Source: SZUA-87 sp041687805 (GTDB taxonomy: Bacteria; Actinomycetota; Acidimicrobiia; Acidimicrobiales; Aldehydirespiratoraceae). Taken from it: DNA of 28,366 bases. The stretch is from contig JBDNJK010000107.1 in the NCBI GenBank assembly GCA_041687805.1, positions 1-28,366 of the forward strand. Direction: 5' to 3'. The notes below the pieces were generated by a model. It saw only the letters and a program-made list of their open reading frames with translations, did no database searches and had not been told where the DNA came from. This document shows positions 1 to 8,289 of this stretch, in pieces (positions within the stretch are counted from its first letter, which is position 1; the number at the start of each line of letters is the position of its first letter). The position numbers and the translations under genes were made by a program.

Positions 1-31
1 GAGGGTCCCGCCACCCTCGATGCCGATTTTT
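1..31 (+). terminator. Possible hairpin terminator of an upstream gene
   Basis: GAGGGT (1-6) and ACCCTC (13-18) form a perfect 6-bp stem with a 6-base loop. A run of five T (27-31) follows, but 8 bases separate it from the stem, which is not the classical intrinsic geometry. It could end a plus-strand gene lying before the window. Nothing else is recognisable in 1-48. Confidence 0.25.
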
Positions 32-48
32 CACCGGGTTTCGTCTCT

Positions 49-70
49 AAAAGCTCCGACAAACGTCGGA
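49..70 (-). terminator. Rho-independent-type terminator of tRNA-Leu
   Basis: Read on the minus strand, TCCGAC-GTTT-GTCGGA forms a perfect 6-bp stem with a tetraloop (55-70) and is followed by GCTTTT. It begins 10 bases after the tRNA 3' end, where an intrinsic terminator for the tRNA transcript would be expected. The T run is short (four), so the call is likely rather than certain. Confidence 0.6.
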
Positions 71-79
71 ACCCCAGGG

Positions 80-163
<84 letters not shown>

Positions 164-200
164 GTGGCTCGTTGCCGCCCGGAAGCGACTACGAGCCAAG

Positions 201-206
201 AGACTA
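201..206 (-). promoter_or_regulatory. Candidate -10 box for tRNA-Leu
   Basis: On the minus strand a TAGTCT hexamer lies 37 bases before the tRNA 5' end, which would leave a leader of about 30 bases to be removed by RNase P. I could not recognise a convincing -35 box, so this is a position-based suggestion. The 164-286 interval otherwise holds only the divergent promoters. Confidence 0.3.
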
Positions 207-274
207 GCGCCTACGGTGCGAGATTCTGACTCGACCGGCACGGTCGGCGTGGATCGCTGGCGCTCGTTGGCGAC

Positions 275-280
275 TAGCCT
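275..280 (+). promoter_or_regulatory. Candidate -10 box of fhaA (leaderless)
   Basis: TAGCCT ends 6 bases before the GTG start at 287, and no Shine-Dalgarno sequence lies between them. With transcription starting about 6-8 bases after a TAnnnT box, the mRNA would begin at or next to the start codon. The same arrangement recurs before fhaB, pknB, the regulator at 15589, gpmA and the EtfD-like gene. Confidence 0.5.
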
Positions 281-286
281 CACGAC

Positions 287-955
287 GTGGCACTCAGATC
301 GGTCGAACTGCGTCTCGAACGCCTGATTGAGGGCACGGTAGGACGACTCTTCTCCGGTGAGGTCAGACCCATCGAGATCTCCCGCAAGATCGGACGGTCG
401 ATGGCCGACTCACGCTCGGTGGGAGTGAAGGGTCAGCCGGTTGTGGCGAACCGCTTCTCCATTCTGCTGTCGAAGGCCGACCTGGAAAGATTCGCCGACA
501 TCCACGACACCCTCGTACGCGACCTTTCGGATGCGGCGCGTGAAACCGCCAACGATGAAGGATGGACCTTCATGGGACCGGTCGACATAGATCTCGACGA
601 AGGTTCTGGCCTACGGGCCGGCACCATCCGGATCGAGGCAAGAATGAAGGAGGCTGACGGCGCCACCGGCGTGCTTCATCTGCCCAACGGCCAGCAGCTC
701 GTACTCGGCGAATATCTGCTCACTTTGGGCCGCCTTCCGGAGTGCACCGTGTCGTTCGACGATCCCAATATCAGCCGAGTTCACGCAGAGATTCGTCCCG
801 ACGGAAACGGCTTCACCCTCATCGATTCGGGTTCCACCAACGGCACTTCTGTGAACGGGGTAAGGGTTTCCACACACCGACTGCTCGACGGCGACCGGAT
901 CACACTGGGGGCCACCGAGATCGAATTTCGCTCTGGTTGGAACACCCCTGCATGA
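287..955 (+). CDS. fhaA: FHA-domain protein FhaA (DUF3662 plus FHA)
   Basis: A cytoplasmic phosphothreonine-binding adaptor of the actinobacterial cell-wall signalling cluster. Residues about 3-115 match the N-terminal FhaA/DUF3662 type (ERLIEGTVGRLF, EVRPIEISRKI). Residues about 135-215 form an FHA domain with LTLGRLPEC, the binding-loop motif ISRVHAEI and SGSTNGTSVNG. Mycobacterial FhaA is about 527 residues with a long low-complexity linker; this 222-residue form joins the two domains almost directly. In mycobacteria FhaA binds phosphorylated partners such as the MurJ-family protein, which is family knowledge and not visible here. The GTG start follows a leaderless-type promoter. It is the first gene of a plus-strand cluster ending in pknB. 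Confidence 0.93.
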   Translation: MALRSVELRLERLIEGTVGRLFSGEVRPIEISRKIGRSMADSRSVGVKGQPVVANRFSILLSKADLERFADIHDTLVRDLSDAARETANDEGWTFMGPVDIDLDEGSGLRAGTIRIEARMKEADGATGVLHLPNGQQLVLGEYLLTLGRLPECTVSFDDPNISRVHAEIRPDGNGFTLIDSGSTNGTSVNGVRVSTHRLLDGDRITLGATEIEFRSGWNTPA

Positions 956-985
956 GGCCATGTCAGCCACTCGTCGTGGCCGAAC

Positions 986-991
986 TAGAAT
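986..991 (+). promoter_or_regulatory. Candidate -10 box of fhaB (leaderless)
   Basis: TAGAAT ends 9 bases before the GTG start at 1001, inside the 45-base gap after fhaA, and no Shine-Dalgarno is present. The identical hexamer occurs before pknB. This suggests a second transcription start within the cluster. Confidence 0.5.
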
Positions 992-1000
992 CTCTGAACT

Positions 1001-1504
1001 GTGACGGACCAGCTGCTTCTTGTCTCCCGAATAGCGCTGCTGGCGCTCGTCTATCTCGTGTTCTTGAGAGTGGCGAGGGCGGTGATCGTCGAGATCCGAG
1101 CCGAATCTCGAATGGTCGACAGACCAGTGGCCCTGGCCTCGACCTCGGCCAAGGTTCCCCTAGCCGCTGCGGTGCACAACGTGGCGTCGCCTTCGTCGGG
1201 AGCCGTTGAAACTTCGCCCGCCGGTCGTTTGACGGTCGTCGCGCCCACGTCGCTGTCGGGTTCATCGTTTGTGTTGTCACCTGAGACCACCATCGGGCGG
1301 GCGTCAGGCTGTGGGGTCATGATCGACGATCCGCGTATATCCAAACTCCATGCCCGCATGTTCTTCAACGGATCACACTGGATCATCGAAGACCTCGGCT
1401 CCACCAACGGAACCACACTCAACGGCGGCCCTGTCACGTCACCCGTCACTGTCGACAAGGGCGGTCTGATTCAGGTCGGCGAAGTCGTGATGGAGTTGTC
1501 GTGA
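1001..1504 (+). CDS. fhaB: Membrane-anchored FHA-domain protein FhaB (FipA type)
   Basis: A short phosphothreonine-binding protein of the divisome and elongasome signalling cluster, 167 residues. Residues about 6-30 are a hydrophobic anchor (ISRIALLALVYLVFL region), followed by a Val/Ala/Ser-rich linker to about 75. The FHA domain spans about 88-165, with the motifs TIGRASGC, ISKLHARM and LGSTNGTTLNG. The mycobacterial counterpart (FipA/FhaB) is phosphorylated by the cluster kinases and links FtsZ to FtsQ under stress; that role is inferred here from family and position. The GTG start is the first good start before the anchor. The stop overlaps the phosphatase start by four bases (GTGA), implying translational coupling. 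Confidence 0.92.
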   Translation: MTDQLLLVSRIALLALVYLVFLRVARAVIVEIRAESRMVDRPVALASTSAKVPLAAAVHNVASPSSGAVETSPAGRLTVVAPTSLSGSSFVLSPETTIGRASGCGVMIDDPRISKLHARMFFNGSHWIIEDLGSTNGTTLNGGPVTSPVTVDKGGLIQVGEVVMELS

Positions 1505-2646
1505 TCGAGTTCAACAGCGGGTCTGCCACAGACACCGGACGAGTACGAAACCACAACGAGGACCGGCTTCTCGTGGCCGGGTCGCTGTTTGTCGTGGCCG
1601 ATGGCATGGGTGGACATCAAGCTGGTGAAGTAGCCGCCTCGATGGCAGTGGAACATCTTGGCGAAAGCCACAGGCCCGAGTCGCTCGAAGATTTCGTAGC
1701 TCTGGTTGAAGGAGCCAACAACAGCATCTTCGACCAGGCAAGCAACAATCCGTCGATGCGCGGCATGGGCACGACGATGGTGGCTGTGGCCGGCATCGAT
1801 GGCGACAGCGGACCGGCGTTGGGCGTGGTCAACGTGGGCGACTCTCGCCTCTACCGATGCGGGGGCAGCGACTTGGTGCAGGTCACCGAGGATCACAGCC
1901 TCGTGGAGACCCTCGTGCGTGATGGCCGCCTAACACGAGAGGAAGCTGCAGTTCATCCGCAGCGAAACATTCTCACCCGCGCACTGGGAATAGATCGAAA
2001 TGTGTTGGTGGATTCTTGGCTTCTCACCCCCGTGGTGGGTGATCGCTACGTGCTGTGTAGCGACGGTTTGTTCAACGAGTTGACCACCGACCGGATCTTC
2101 CGAATCGTTTCCCACACCGATGATCCAAGTGAAGCGGCACGGCTGCTGGTGAGTGAAGCTTGCGCAGAAGGTGGCCACGACAACGTCACCGTCGTTGTTG
2201 TCGACGTCGTCGATCTCGATCAGCCCAAGGCATCCATGCCCGACCGGGTGGCAGAGTTTCGTCCGGCCGTGTCGGGGGTAGCCCCGCCGCCGGCGATGTC
2301 GGTGCCCGAAGTAGACGCGACGTCCGAGCCATTGTTCACCTGGCGGCTCGGCTTGTTCATCGGCGCGGTCCTGACATTGACGACGGTGCTTATCGTGAGT
2401 GTCGTCATGTATGCCCGTTCCGGCTATTTCGTGGGCGTCGACGGACCTGATGTGGTGATCTACAAAGGTCGACCCGATGGCGTTCTATGGTTCGATCCGA
2501 CGTTCGAGGAGCCGGTGAAGTTGTCGGTCGCAGATCTCTCACAGAGTGATCTCGCCGATGTGAGCTCGGGAGTCACATTCGATTCGCTCGACGAGGCCAA
2601 ACGATTCGGATTCGAGCTCTATACCAGGGTCGAGAACCAGCCGTGA
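1501..2646 (+). CDS. pstP: Membrane PP2C-type Ser/Thr phosphatase PstP
   Basis: A metal-dependent (PPM/PP2C) phosphoprotein phosphatase expected to reverse PknB phosphorylation. The cytoplasmic catalytic domain covers about 1-238. The metal-binding acidic residues are visible in RNHNED (Asp21), VVADGMGGH (Asp34), LCSDGLFNEL (Asp188) and GGHDNVTVV (Asp227). GTTMV and VNVGDSRLYR are the other family motifs. A Pro/Val linker leads to one membrane helix (about 283-305), and about 75 residues lie outside the membrane. Mycobacterial PstP is longer outside (total near 514 residues), so this 381-residue form has a reduced external part. It is coupled by GTGA overlaps to both fhaB and rodA. Confidence 0.95.
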   Translation: MIEFNSGSATDTGRVRNHNEDRLLVAGSLFVVADGMGGHQAGEVAASMAVEHLGESHRPESLEDFVALVEGANNSIFDQASNNPSMRGMGTTMVAVAGIDGDSGPALGVVNVGDSRLYRCGGSDLVQVTEDHSLVETLVRDGRLTREEAAVHPQRNILTRALGIDRNVLVDSWLLTPVVGDRYVLCSDGLFNELTTDRIFRIVSHTDDPSEAARLLVSEACAEGGHDNVTVVVVDVVDLDQPKASMPDRVAEFRPAVSGVAPPPAMSVPEVDATSEPLFTWRLGLFIGAVLTLTTVLIVSVVMYARSGYFVGVDGPDVVIYKGRPDGVLWFDPTFEEPVKLSVADLSQSDLADVSSGVTFDSLDEAKRFGFELYTRVENQP

Positions 2647-3995
2647 TCCCGGCGGGTCGCCTACGGCGCGCCCGGACTGCCGTCAGTCGGGCTCAACTGG
2701 GGCGAACCGCGCCCCACATCGCGGCGCTGCGTCCACGACGAGTGGAACTCGGTTTGATCGTCATGGTTGGCGTGGTCGTCGTCTACGCGTTGGCAAGTCT
2801 GAGCGGCACGTCCTCGTTCCCGGATCACCTCGCGCCATTCCTGGCGTGGATGCTTCTTCTGCTGATCGTCGCCCACCTCGTGACACGGCGGTTCGCTCCG
2901 GCAGCCGATCCGGTCCTTCTCCCGATGGCCTTGCTGCTCAACGGAATCGGCTACGTAATGATTTCCCGGCTGACCAACGCCGTCGACGGCGGATCTGATC
3001 TGGCCGGGCTGCAGGCGATCTGGTCAGCAGTTGGAATCGCAGCGTTCACCATCACGCTCGTAGCGATTCCACGGGTGCGTGAACTCGCTCGCTACCGCTA
3101 TCTCATGGGTTTGGTCGGTGTAGCGCTGCTGATCGTTCCCCTAATTCCTGGGTTCGGCAGGAGCATCAACGGGGCGCGCATCTGGGCCAGCGTCGGCCCA
3201 GTCAACTTCCAACCAGGAGAGTTCGCGAAGCTGGCGTTGGCAGGATTCTTTGCCGCCTACCTCGTCGACTCACGAGAACTTCTGCGTTCCAAGATCGAGG
3301 CACGCGATCTGGCCCCGATCGGTTTGGCGTGGGTTGCCTCGTTGGCGGTGATGACTCTTGAGAAGGACCTCGGTTCTTCGCTGCTCTTCTTCGCTTTGTT
3401 CGTCGTCATCACGTGGGTTGCCTCAGAGCGCGCCGTTTTCTTGGTGATTGGCTCGACCATGTTTGCCACCGGTGCGTTCATTACGTGGATGATCTTTGCC
3501 CACGTGCAGCGAAGGGTCGACATTTGGCTTGATCCCTGGGCTGATCCTCAGGGCGCCGGATTCCAGATCGTGCAGGCATCATTCGCGCTTGCCGACGGTG
3601 GCCTCACCGGCACAGGGCTCGGCCGTGGAGAGCCGGGGCGTATCCCATTCGCCGAGAGTGATTTCATCTTCGCGGCGATTGGTGAGGAGCTCGGTCTCGC
3701 TGGAACGGTTGCCGTGCTGATGGCGTTCATGATTCTGATCGGCTCGGGTTTGCGCGTCGCATTGCGTGCGAAGGGTGGATTCGAAAAGTTGTTCGCGTTG
3801 GGGCTCACCACGCTGCTCGGAGTGCAGGCGTTCGTGATCATGGGCGGAGTGCTACGTGTTGTACCCCTCACGGGCATCACGCTTCCGTTCGTCAGCTACG
3901 GCGGCTCGTCACTCGTCTCCAACTACATTTTGCTGGCGTTGCTGATGCGAATGTCTCACGAGCAGCGAACTGTCGGCTCTGGCATCGTGTCATGA
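2643..3995 (+). CDS. rodA: SEDS peptidoglycan glycosyltransferase (RodA/FtsW family)
   Basis: An integral membrane polymerase that extends glycan strands from lipid II. It has 450 residues with about ten membrane segments starting near residue 35. Family motifs in order are NGARIWASVG-vNFQPGEFAKLAL (about 176-199), the extracytoplasmic loop WLDPWADPQGAGFQ (about 295-308), ADGGLTGTGLG, ESDFIFAAIGEELG (about 338-351) and LTGITLPFVSYGGSSLVSN near 409-427. The neighbours decide the name: it overlaps pbpA by four bases and sits in the pstP-rodA-pbpA-pknB order, where actinobacteria carry the SEDS protein called rodA. FtsW is the alternative, and sequence alone does not fully separate them. The GTG start is coupled to the pstP stop. 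Confidence 0.94.
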   Translation: MIPAGRLRRARTAVSRAQLGRTAPHIAALRPRRVELGLIVMVGVVVVYALASLSGTSSFPDHLAPFLAWMLLLLIVAHLVTRRFAPAADPVLLPMALLLNGIGYVMISRLTNAVDGGSDLAGLQAIWSAVGIAAFTITLVAIPRVRELARYRYLMGLVGVALLIVPLIPGFGRSINGARIWASVGPVNFQPGEFAKLALAGFFAAYLVDSRELLRSKIEARDLAPIGLAWVASLAVMTLEKDLGSSLLFFALFVVITWVASERAVFLVIGSTMFATGAFITWMIFAHVQRRVDIWLDPWADPQGAGFQIVQASFALADGGLTGTGLGRGEPGRIPFAESDFIFAAIGEELGLAGTVAVLMAFMILIGSGLRVALRAKGGFEKLFALGLTTLLGVQAFVIMGGVLRVVPLTGITLPFVSYGGSSLVSNYILLALLMRMSHEQRTVGSGIVS

Positions 3996-5539
3996 ACAAG
4001 CGAATCACTCGCCTCGGAATGGTTCTCGGCGTGCTCTATCTGATTCTGTTCGCGCAGCTGAATCGGGTGCAGTTCTTCGGCGCTCAGCGACTCAAGGACA
4101 ACCCGATCAACTCGCGTGGACTGATCCGTGAGTTCGGGCAGAAACGTGGCCAAATCCTCGCGGCCGACGGTGTGGTGCTTGCTCGGTCGGTGCCGAGCGC
4201 CGGCTCGTTCGACAATGTCAGGGAGTATCCCGAGGCAGATCTGTTTGCCCATATAACCGGTTACCAGTCGCTCAATGCGGGCGCCACCGGGCTCGAGCGT
4301 GAATACAACGACGAGCTTGCCGGGTCGAAACTTGAGCAGCAGATAACCACAATCGGGGATCTGTTTCGGCGTCATGACTCCACCGCCACCCTGAATCTCA
4401 CCATCAGCGACCGCGTCCAGCGTGTGGCGCGTGAAGCGTTGGGTGATCGTCGAGGTTCGGTGGTGGCCCTCGACCCTCGGACAGGCGATGTCCTCGCGTT
4501 GTGGACATGGCCGAGCTTCGATCCGAATCCACTCGCCGCGGCAGATGGCACGGCCGCAAACCAGGCCTACGAGGATCTTTTGGCCGACGACACCGACCCG
4601 TTGTTGGCCAAGTCGTTTCGTGAGCTGTTCTTCCCAGGATCGACATTCAAGTTGGTCACCGCCACAGCCGCGCTCGGCACCGGTCGGGTCACCGCCACAT
4701 CACCGGTTCTTCCCGACTCCAACTCCTATCAGCCGATCCCGGCCGGTCGTCCCATTTCCAACTTCGCAGGTGAGACCTGTGGGGGTGATCTCGTGGAGAA
4801 CCTTCGAGTGTCGTGCAACACCGCGTTCGCGGAGATTGGTGCGGAGTGGGTCGGCCCGGATGCCATGATCGAAACAGCCGAGGCCTACGGATTCAATCAC
4901 GTCCCTCCGATCGATCTGCCGGCCGCGGCCGCGTCCAGATTTCCGACCGACTACGGCAAGCGGCTGGCAGACGTGCAGTACTACCGAGGTGACCAAGAAA
5001 ACGGATCTGTCGGCCTGCCAAACGGATACGTCGACATCTTCGAGAATTCGGCACGACTTGCACAGGCTTCGATAGGGCAGAACGATGTCGCCGCAACACC
5101 ACTTCAGATGGCCATGGTCGCTGCAGGAATAGCCAACGAAGGTGTGGTCATGGTGCCCCACGTCGTTTCGACGATCACCGCCACCGATGGTCGCGTCTAC
5201 GCCACGAACGAGCCGGAGATCTGGCAGGTTGCGAGCTCCCGGGCCATTGCAGAGACCATGCGTGATGCGATGATCAACGTCGCCGAATCAGGAACTGCGA
5301 CGCGGCTGGCCATCCCCGGATATGTCGTTGGCGGCAAGACCGGCACGGCTCAACTCGGCACGAGTCCATCAAACTCACACGCCTGGATTGTCGGATTCGC
5401 CGGACCACCAGATGGCCCTGCCGAGGTGGCGATAGCGGTGATCGTGGAAGCTCAGGAAGGCGCGAGCGAACAAACTGGTGGTCGCGTAGCTGCCCCAATT
5501 GCCAGGTCGGTCATGGAGGCGATTCTTGGTATTGGATGA
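3992..5539 (+). CDS. pbpA: Class B penicillin-binding protein PbpA (transpeptidase)
   Basis: A single-pass membrane D,D-transpeptidase that cross-links peptidoglycan together with the SEDS partner encoded immediately upstream. Residues about 8-25 form the membrane anchor. The dimerisation domain includes the SRGLIREF.QKRGQILAADG segment common to this family. The transpeptidase domain holds the three active-site motifs: STFK with catalytic Ser217 and Lys220, SCN at 274-276, and KTG at 449-451. At 515 residues it is close to the mycobacterial PbpA length (about 490). The ATG start overlaps the rodA stop (ATGA). A gap of 54 bases with its own promoter candidate separates it from pknB. Confidence 0.95.
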   Translation: MNKRITRLGMVLGVLYLILFAQLNRVQFFGAQRLKDNPINSRGLIREFGQKRGQILAADGVVLARSVPSAGSFDNVREYPEADLFAHITGYQSLNAGATGLEREYNDELAGSKLEQQITTIGDLFRRHDSTATLNLTISDRVQRVAREALGDRRGSVVALDPRTGDVLALWTWPSFDPNPLAAADGTAANQAYEDLLADDTDPLLAKSFRELFFPGSTFKLVTATAALGTGRVTATSPVLPDSNSYQPIPAGRPISNFAGETCGGDLVENLRVSCNTAFAEIGAEWVGPDAMIETAEAYGFNHVPPIDLPAAAASRFPTDYGKRLADVQYYRGDQENGSVGLPNGYVDIFENSARLAQASIGQNDVAATPLQMAMVAAGIANEGVVMVPHVVSTITATDGRVYATNEPEIWQVASSRAIAETMRDAMINVAESGTATRLAIPGYVVGGKTGTAQLGTSPSNSHAWIVGFAGPPDGPAEVAIAVIVEAQEGASEQTGGRVAAPIARSVMEAILGIG

Positions 5540-5579
5540 TCAGTTGGGGCGGTGCGCGGGTGGCGCGCCCCGACGCAGG

Positions 5580-5585
5580 TAGAAT
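5580..5585 (+). promoter_or_regulatory. Candidate -10 box of pknB (leaderless)
   Basis: TAGAAT ends 8 bases before ATG 5594, and there is no Shine-Dalgarno between them. It is identical to the hexamer before fhaB. It supports both a separate transcript for pknB and the choice of 5594 rather than the upstream in-frame GTG at 5552. Confidence 0.5.
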
Positions 5586-5593
5586 CTGTCGCC

Positions 5594-7672
5594 ATGTCCG
5601 AGCAAGGGCCCACAGTCTTCAATGGCCGATACGAACTTCTCCGCCACATCGCCCGTGGCGGCATGGCCGATGTCTATTTGGCGCGCGACGATTTACTTGA
5701 TCGAGAGGTCGCACTCAAGGTTCTCTTTCCTGAGTTTGCCAACGATCCCAACTTCGTAGAACGTTTCCGCCGAGAGGCGCAGGCCGCAGCGAATCTCAAC
5801 CACCCCAACATCGTGGGTGTCTACGACTGGGGCCAGGAACGAGGCACCTACTACATCGTCATGGAGTACGTGGCCGGTCGAAGCATGGCCGACGTCTTGC
5901 GCTCCACCGGCCCACTTCAGGCCGATCGCGCGGCAGAAATCGCCTCCGATGTGGCGAGCGCACTTGCGGTGGCCCATCAGGCAGGCATAGTCCACCGCGA
6001 TGTCAAGCTAGGCAACATCCTCATGGCCGACGACGGCAAGGTGAAGGTTGCCGACTTCGGCATCGCCACAGCATTTGTGGGTGCCACCGAGGAGGGCCTC
6101 ACCCAGCATGGTTCGGTGATGGGAACCGCCACCTACTTCTCACCCGAACAGGCGCAAGGCAGGCCGCTCGACGGTCGCAGCGACCTTTATTCGTTGGGTG
6201 TAGTTCTCTACGAAATGCTGTCTGGCAAGCCGCCTTTCCAAGCCGACACACCGGTCGGTGTCGCTTACAAACACGTGCAGGAAAAGCCTGAATCGCTGAG
6301 TCAGCGAGGCGTCAGCGTCGCTCGGTCGCTCGAAGCGATCACGATGAAGCTGCTCGCGAAGAATCCGGTCAACCGTTATCCCACCGCCAACGACCTCAAG
6401 TCAGATCTCAGCCGCTATCTCGGTGGCGCCCATGAACTGCCCGGCTCGGCTGCCGCGTCTGGAGCCAGCGCCGCGCCTGCTGCGGCCGCTGTTGCCCCGC
6501 CAACCCAGGCAATCGCTGCCCAACCTGTTGCCGCTCAACCGGTCGCCGCCGCGCCGGGTGCTGCAGATCCATCGATCGCTATTGCCTCACAGTACCCAGC
6601 CGGATTCGCATACTACGACGATGAGCCTCCTCGCAACGATGACTGGAAGCGCACAGTCGGGTTGATTTTCGGGCTAGCCGTGTTGGTTGGCGTTCTCGGA
6701 TTCTTGGTGGTGGCTTTCGCAAGGACGATGGGCTTCGGCGATTCCAGCACCCCTCAACCCGCCGACGCGAGTGCCGTCGAGATCCCTCAGTTGGTTGGTG
6801 AAGACATCAACCAAGCCCGATCCGACCTGGCGGCTCTTGGGCTGGAGATAGATATCAATTTCTCCACCAACGATGTCGTCCCTGTTGATCAGGTGTTCGA
6901 GCAGTCACCGCCGTCGGGGCGTCGCGTTGATCGCGGTCAGAAAGTCACCGTCAGCGTGAGCAGCGGCTCCGCCAGTTCGGTGCCAGGGGTCGTGGGCCAG
7001 ACTCTCGATGCTGCCCGTGCCATCTTGGTCGAACGCGGATACGTGGTGCAGACACTCGATTCGGAAAGTCCGTTTGAGGCCGGCACGGTTGTCACCCAGG
7101 ATCCCGACGCTGGCACCGAATTGAATGCCGGTCAGCCCGTGGTTATCACGGTCAGTCTCGGCCCGGCATCGGTCGCAATTCCGGACGTGTCGGGAATGTC
7201 GGTGGTCGATGCAATCCAACGGCTACAGGACAACAACCTCCGGACCGATGGTCAGGTCGACGAAGCATCCGACACGGTGCCCGTGGGAGACGTGATCGGC
7301 ACTCTGCCAGAGGCCAACAACCTGGTCGATGCCAACAGCTCGGTGCAAGTGGTGGTCTCCACCGGTGTGCCCCAGGTCCAGGTGCCTCAGGTCGTGGGTC
7401 TCTTTGTCGACACGGCGCGCACCCGCCTCACCAGCGAAGGCCTCACATCCGAGGTCACGTTGCAGGAAGTTCCGGCAGGTTCAGCTGATGTGGGCCGAGT
7501 GATAAGCCAGAGCCCAGCCGCGTTCCTCGAGGTCAATCAGGGCGAGTTGGTCACGTTGGTTGTGGGTGAGGCCGCAGTGGTCCCAACTACTGCACCGACC
7601 ACTACTGGCGGCCCGACCACTACTGCCGGCCCGACCACCACTGCTCCGACGACGACCACCGCTGCTTCCTGA
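5594..7672 (+). CDS. pknB: PASTA-domain Ser/Thr protein kinase PknB
   Basis: A transmembrane receptor kinase that phosphorylates cell-wall and division proteins and senses muropeptides or lipid II. The kinase domain (about 13-276) shows the glycine loop IARGGMADVY, Lys42, catalytic HRDVKLGN (Asp136), DFG (154-156) and GTATYFSPEQA. An Ala/Pro/Gln-rich juxtamembrane linker (about 284-345) precedes one helix (about 353-376). Four external PASTA repeats follow at about 395-458, 462-524, 527-591 and 596-659, then a Thr/Pro tail. Total length is 692 residues. The start was moved from an upstream GTG to ATG 5594 because the family begins close to the glycine loop and a promoter box overlaps the extension. 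Many relatives carry a second kinase gene (pknA) between pbpA and pknB; it is absent here. Confidence 0.96.
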   Translation: MSEQGPTVFNGRYELLRHIARGGMADVYLARDDLLDREVALKVLFPEFANDPNFVERFRREAQAAANLNHPNIVGVYDWGQERGTYYIVMEYVAGRSMADVLRSTGPLQADRAAEIASDVASALAVAHQAGIVHRDVKLGNILMADDGKVKVADFGIATAFVGATEEGLTQHGSVMGTATYFSPEQAQGRPLDGRSDLYSLGVVLYEMLSGKPPFQADTPVGVAYKHVQEKPESLSQRGVSVARSLEAITMKLLAKNPVNRYPTANDLKSDLSRYLGGAHELPGSAAASGASAAPAAAAVAPPTQAIAAQPVAAQPVAAAPGAADPSIAIASQYPAGFAYYDDEPPRNDDWKRTVGLIFGLAVLVGVLGFLVVAFARTMGFGDSSTPQPADASAVEIPQLVGEDINQARSDLAALGLEIDINFSTNDVVPVDQVFEQSPPSGRRVDRGQKVTVSVSSGSASSVPGVVGQTLDAARAILVERGYVVQTLDSESPFEAGTVVTQDPDAGTELNAGQPVVITVSLGPASVAIPDVSGMSVVDAIQRLQDNNLRTDGQVDEASDTVPVGDVIGTLPEANNLVDANSSVQVVVSTGVPQVQVPQVVGLFVDTARTRLTSEGLTSEVTLQEVPAGSADVGRVISQSPAAFLEVNQGELVTLVVGEAAVVPTTAPTTTGGPTTTAGPTTTAPTTTTAAS
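7574..7669 (+). repeat. Thr/Pro-rich repetitive tail of PknB
   Basis: The last 32 codons of pknB encode imperfect copies of a (G/A)PTTT unit after the fourth PASTA repeat. The DNA carries near-tandem copies of a CCGACCACTACTG-like block around 7598-7650. Such tails outside the membrane often span the cell wall or are O-mannosylated in actinobacteria; that is inference. Repeat-number variation between strains would be expected. Confidence 0.7.
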
Positions 7673-7706
7673 TAGAGCACCGCATGGCGGCGGATGTCTT
7701 GCAGTT

Positions 7707-8288
7707 CTAGATACAGCGCTTGAGGAAGTTGTTGAGGAGATCGTGGCCGGAGTGGGTCAGCACCGATTCGGGGTGGAACTGCACGCCTTCCACCTCTAGA
7801 TCGCGGTGACGAAGGCCCATCACCAGCCCGTCGTCGGTCTCGGCCGTGATTTCGAGAACGTCGGGCACCGACTCGCGTTCGACGATCAGTGAGTGATAGC
7901 GGGTTGCTTCGAGAGGCTGTGGTAATCCGGCAAACACGCCCGTGTTGGTATGTCGGATGAGTGAAGTTTTGCCGTGCATGACCTGCGGTGCCCTCACCAC
8001 CGTTCCTCCAAACGCCTGTCCCATGCACTGCATGCCGAGGCAAACACCGAAGATGGGAACCTGGCCGGACAGCTCGGCGAGTATCTGCATTGAAATGCCG
8101 GCGTCGTCGGGCGTGCCGGGCCCGGGTGAGATGAGTATTCCGGCTGGGTCAAGTTTGCCGATGGCATCGACGTCGATGGCGTCATGACGATGAACAACAG
8201 GCTCGGCCCCAAGCTCACCCAAGTACTGGACGAGTATGTAGACGAACGAGTCGTAGTTGTCGATGACGAGAATACGCGGTCGGCTCAC
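7707..8288 (-). CDS. trpG: Glutamine amidotransferase, TrpG/PabA type
   Basis: A class I glutamine amidotransferase subunit that supplies ammonia to anthranilate synthase (tryptophan) or aminodeoxychorismate synthase (folate). At 193 residues it is full length. Motifs are ILVIDNYDSF, ISPGPGTP, the nucleophile elbow GVCLGMQ (Cys83), and VQFHPES with His172 and Glu174 completing the triad. The start is GTG, one base after the stop of the EtfD-like gene; a longer reading from 8333 would lie inside that gene. The convergent position next to pknB matches the trpG-pknB arrangement near the replication origin in mycobacteria. The partner TrpE/PabB is not in this window, so which pathway it serves cannot be decided. 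Confidence 0.94.
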   Translation of the reverse strand: MSRPRILVIDNYDSFVYILVQYLGELGAEPVVHRHDAIDVDAIGKLDPAGILISPGPGTPDDAGISMQILAELSGQVPIFGVCLGMQCMGQAFGGTVVRAPQVMHGKTSLIRHTNTGVFAGLPQPLEATRYHSLIVERESVPDVLEITAETDDGLVMGLRHRDLEVEGVQFHPESVLTHSGHDLLNNFLKRCI

Positions 8289-8289
8289 G

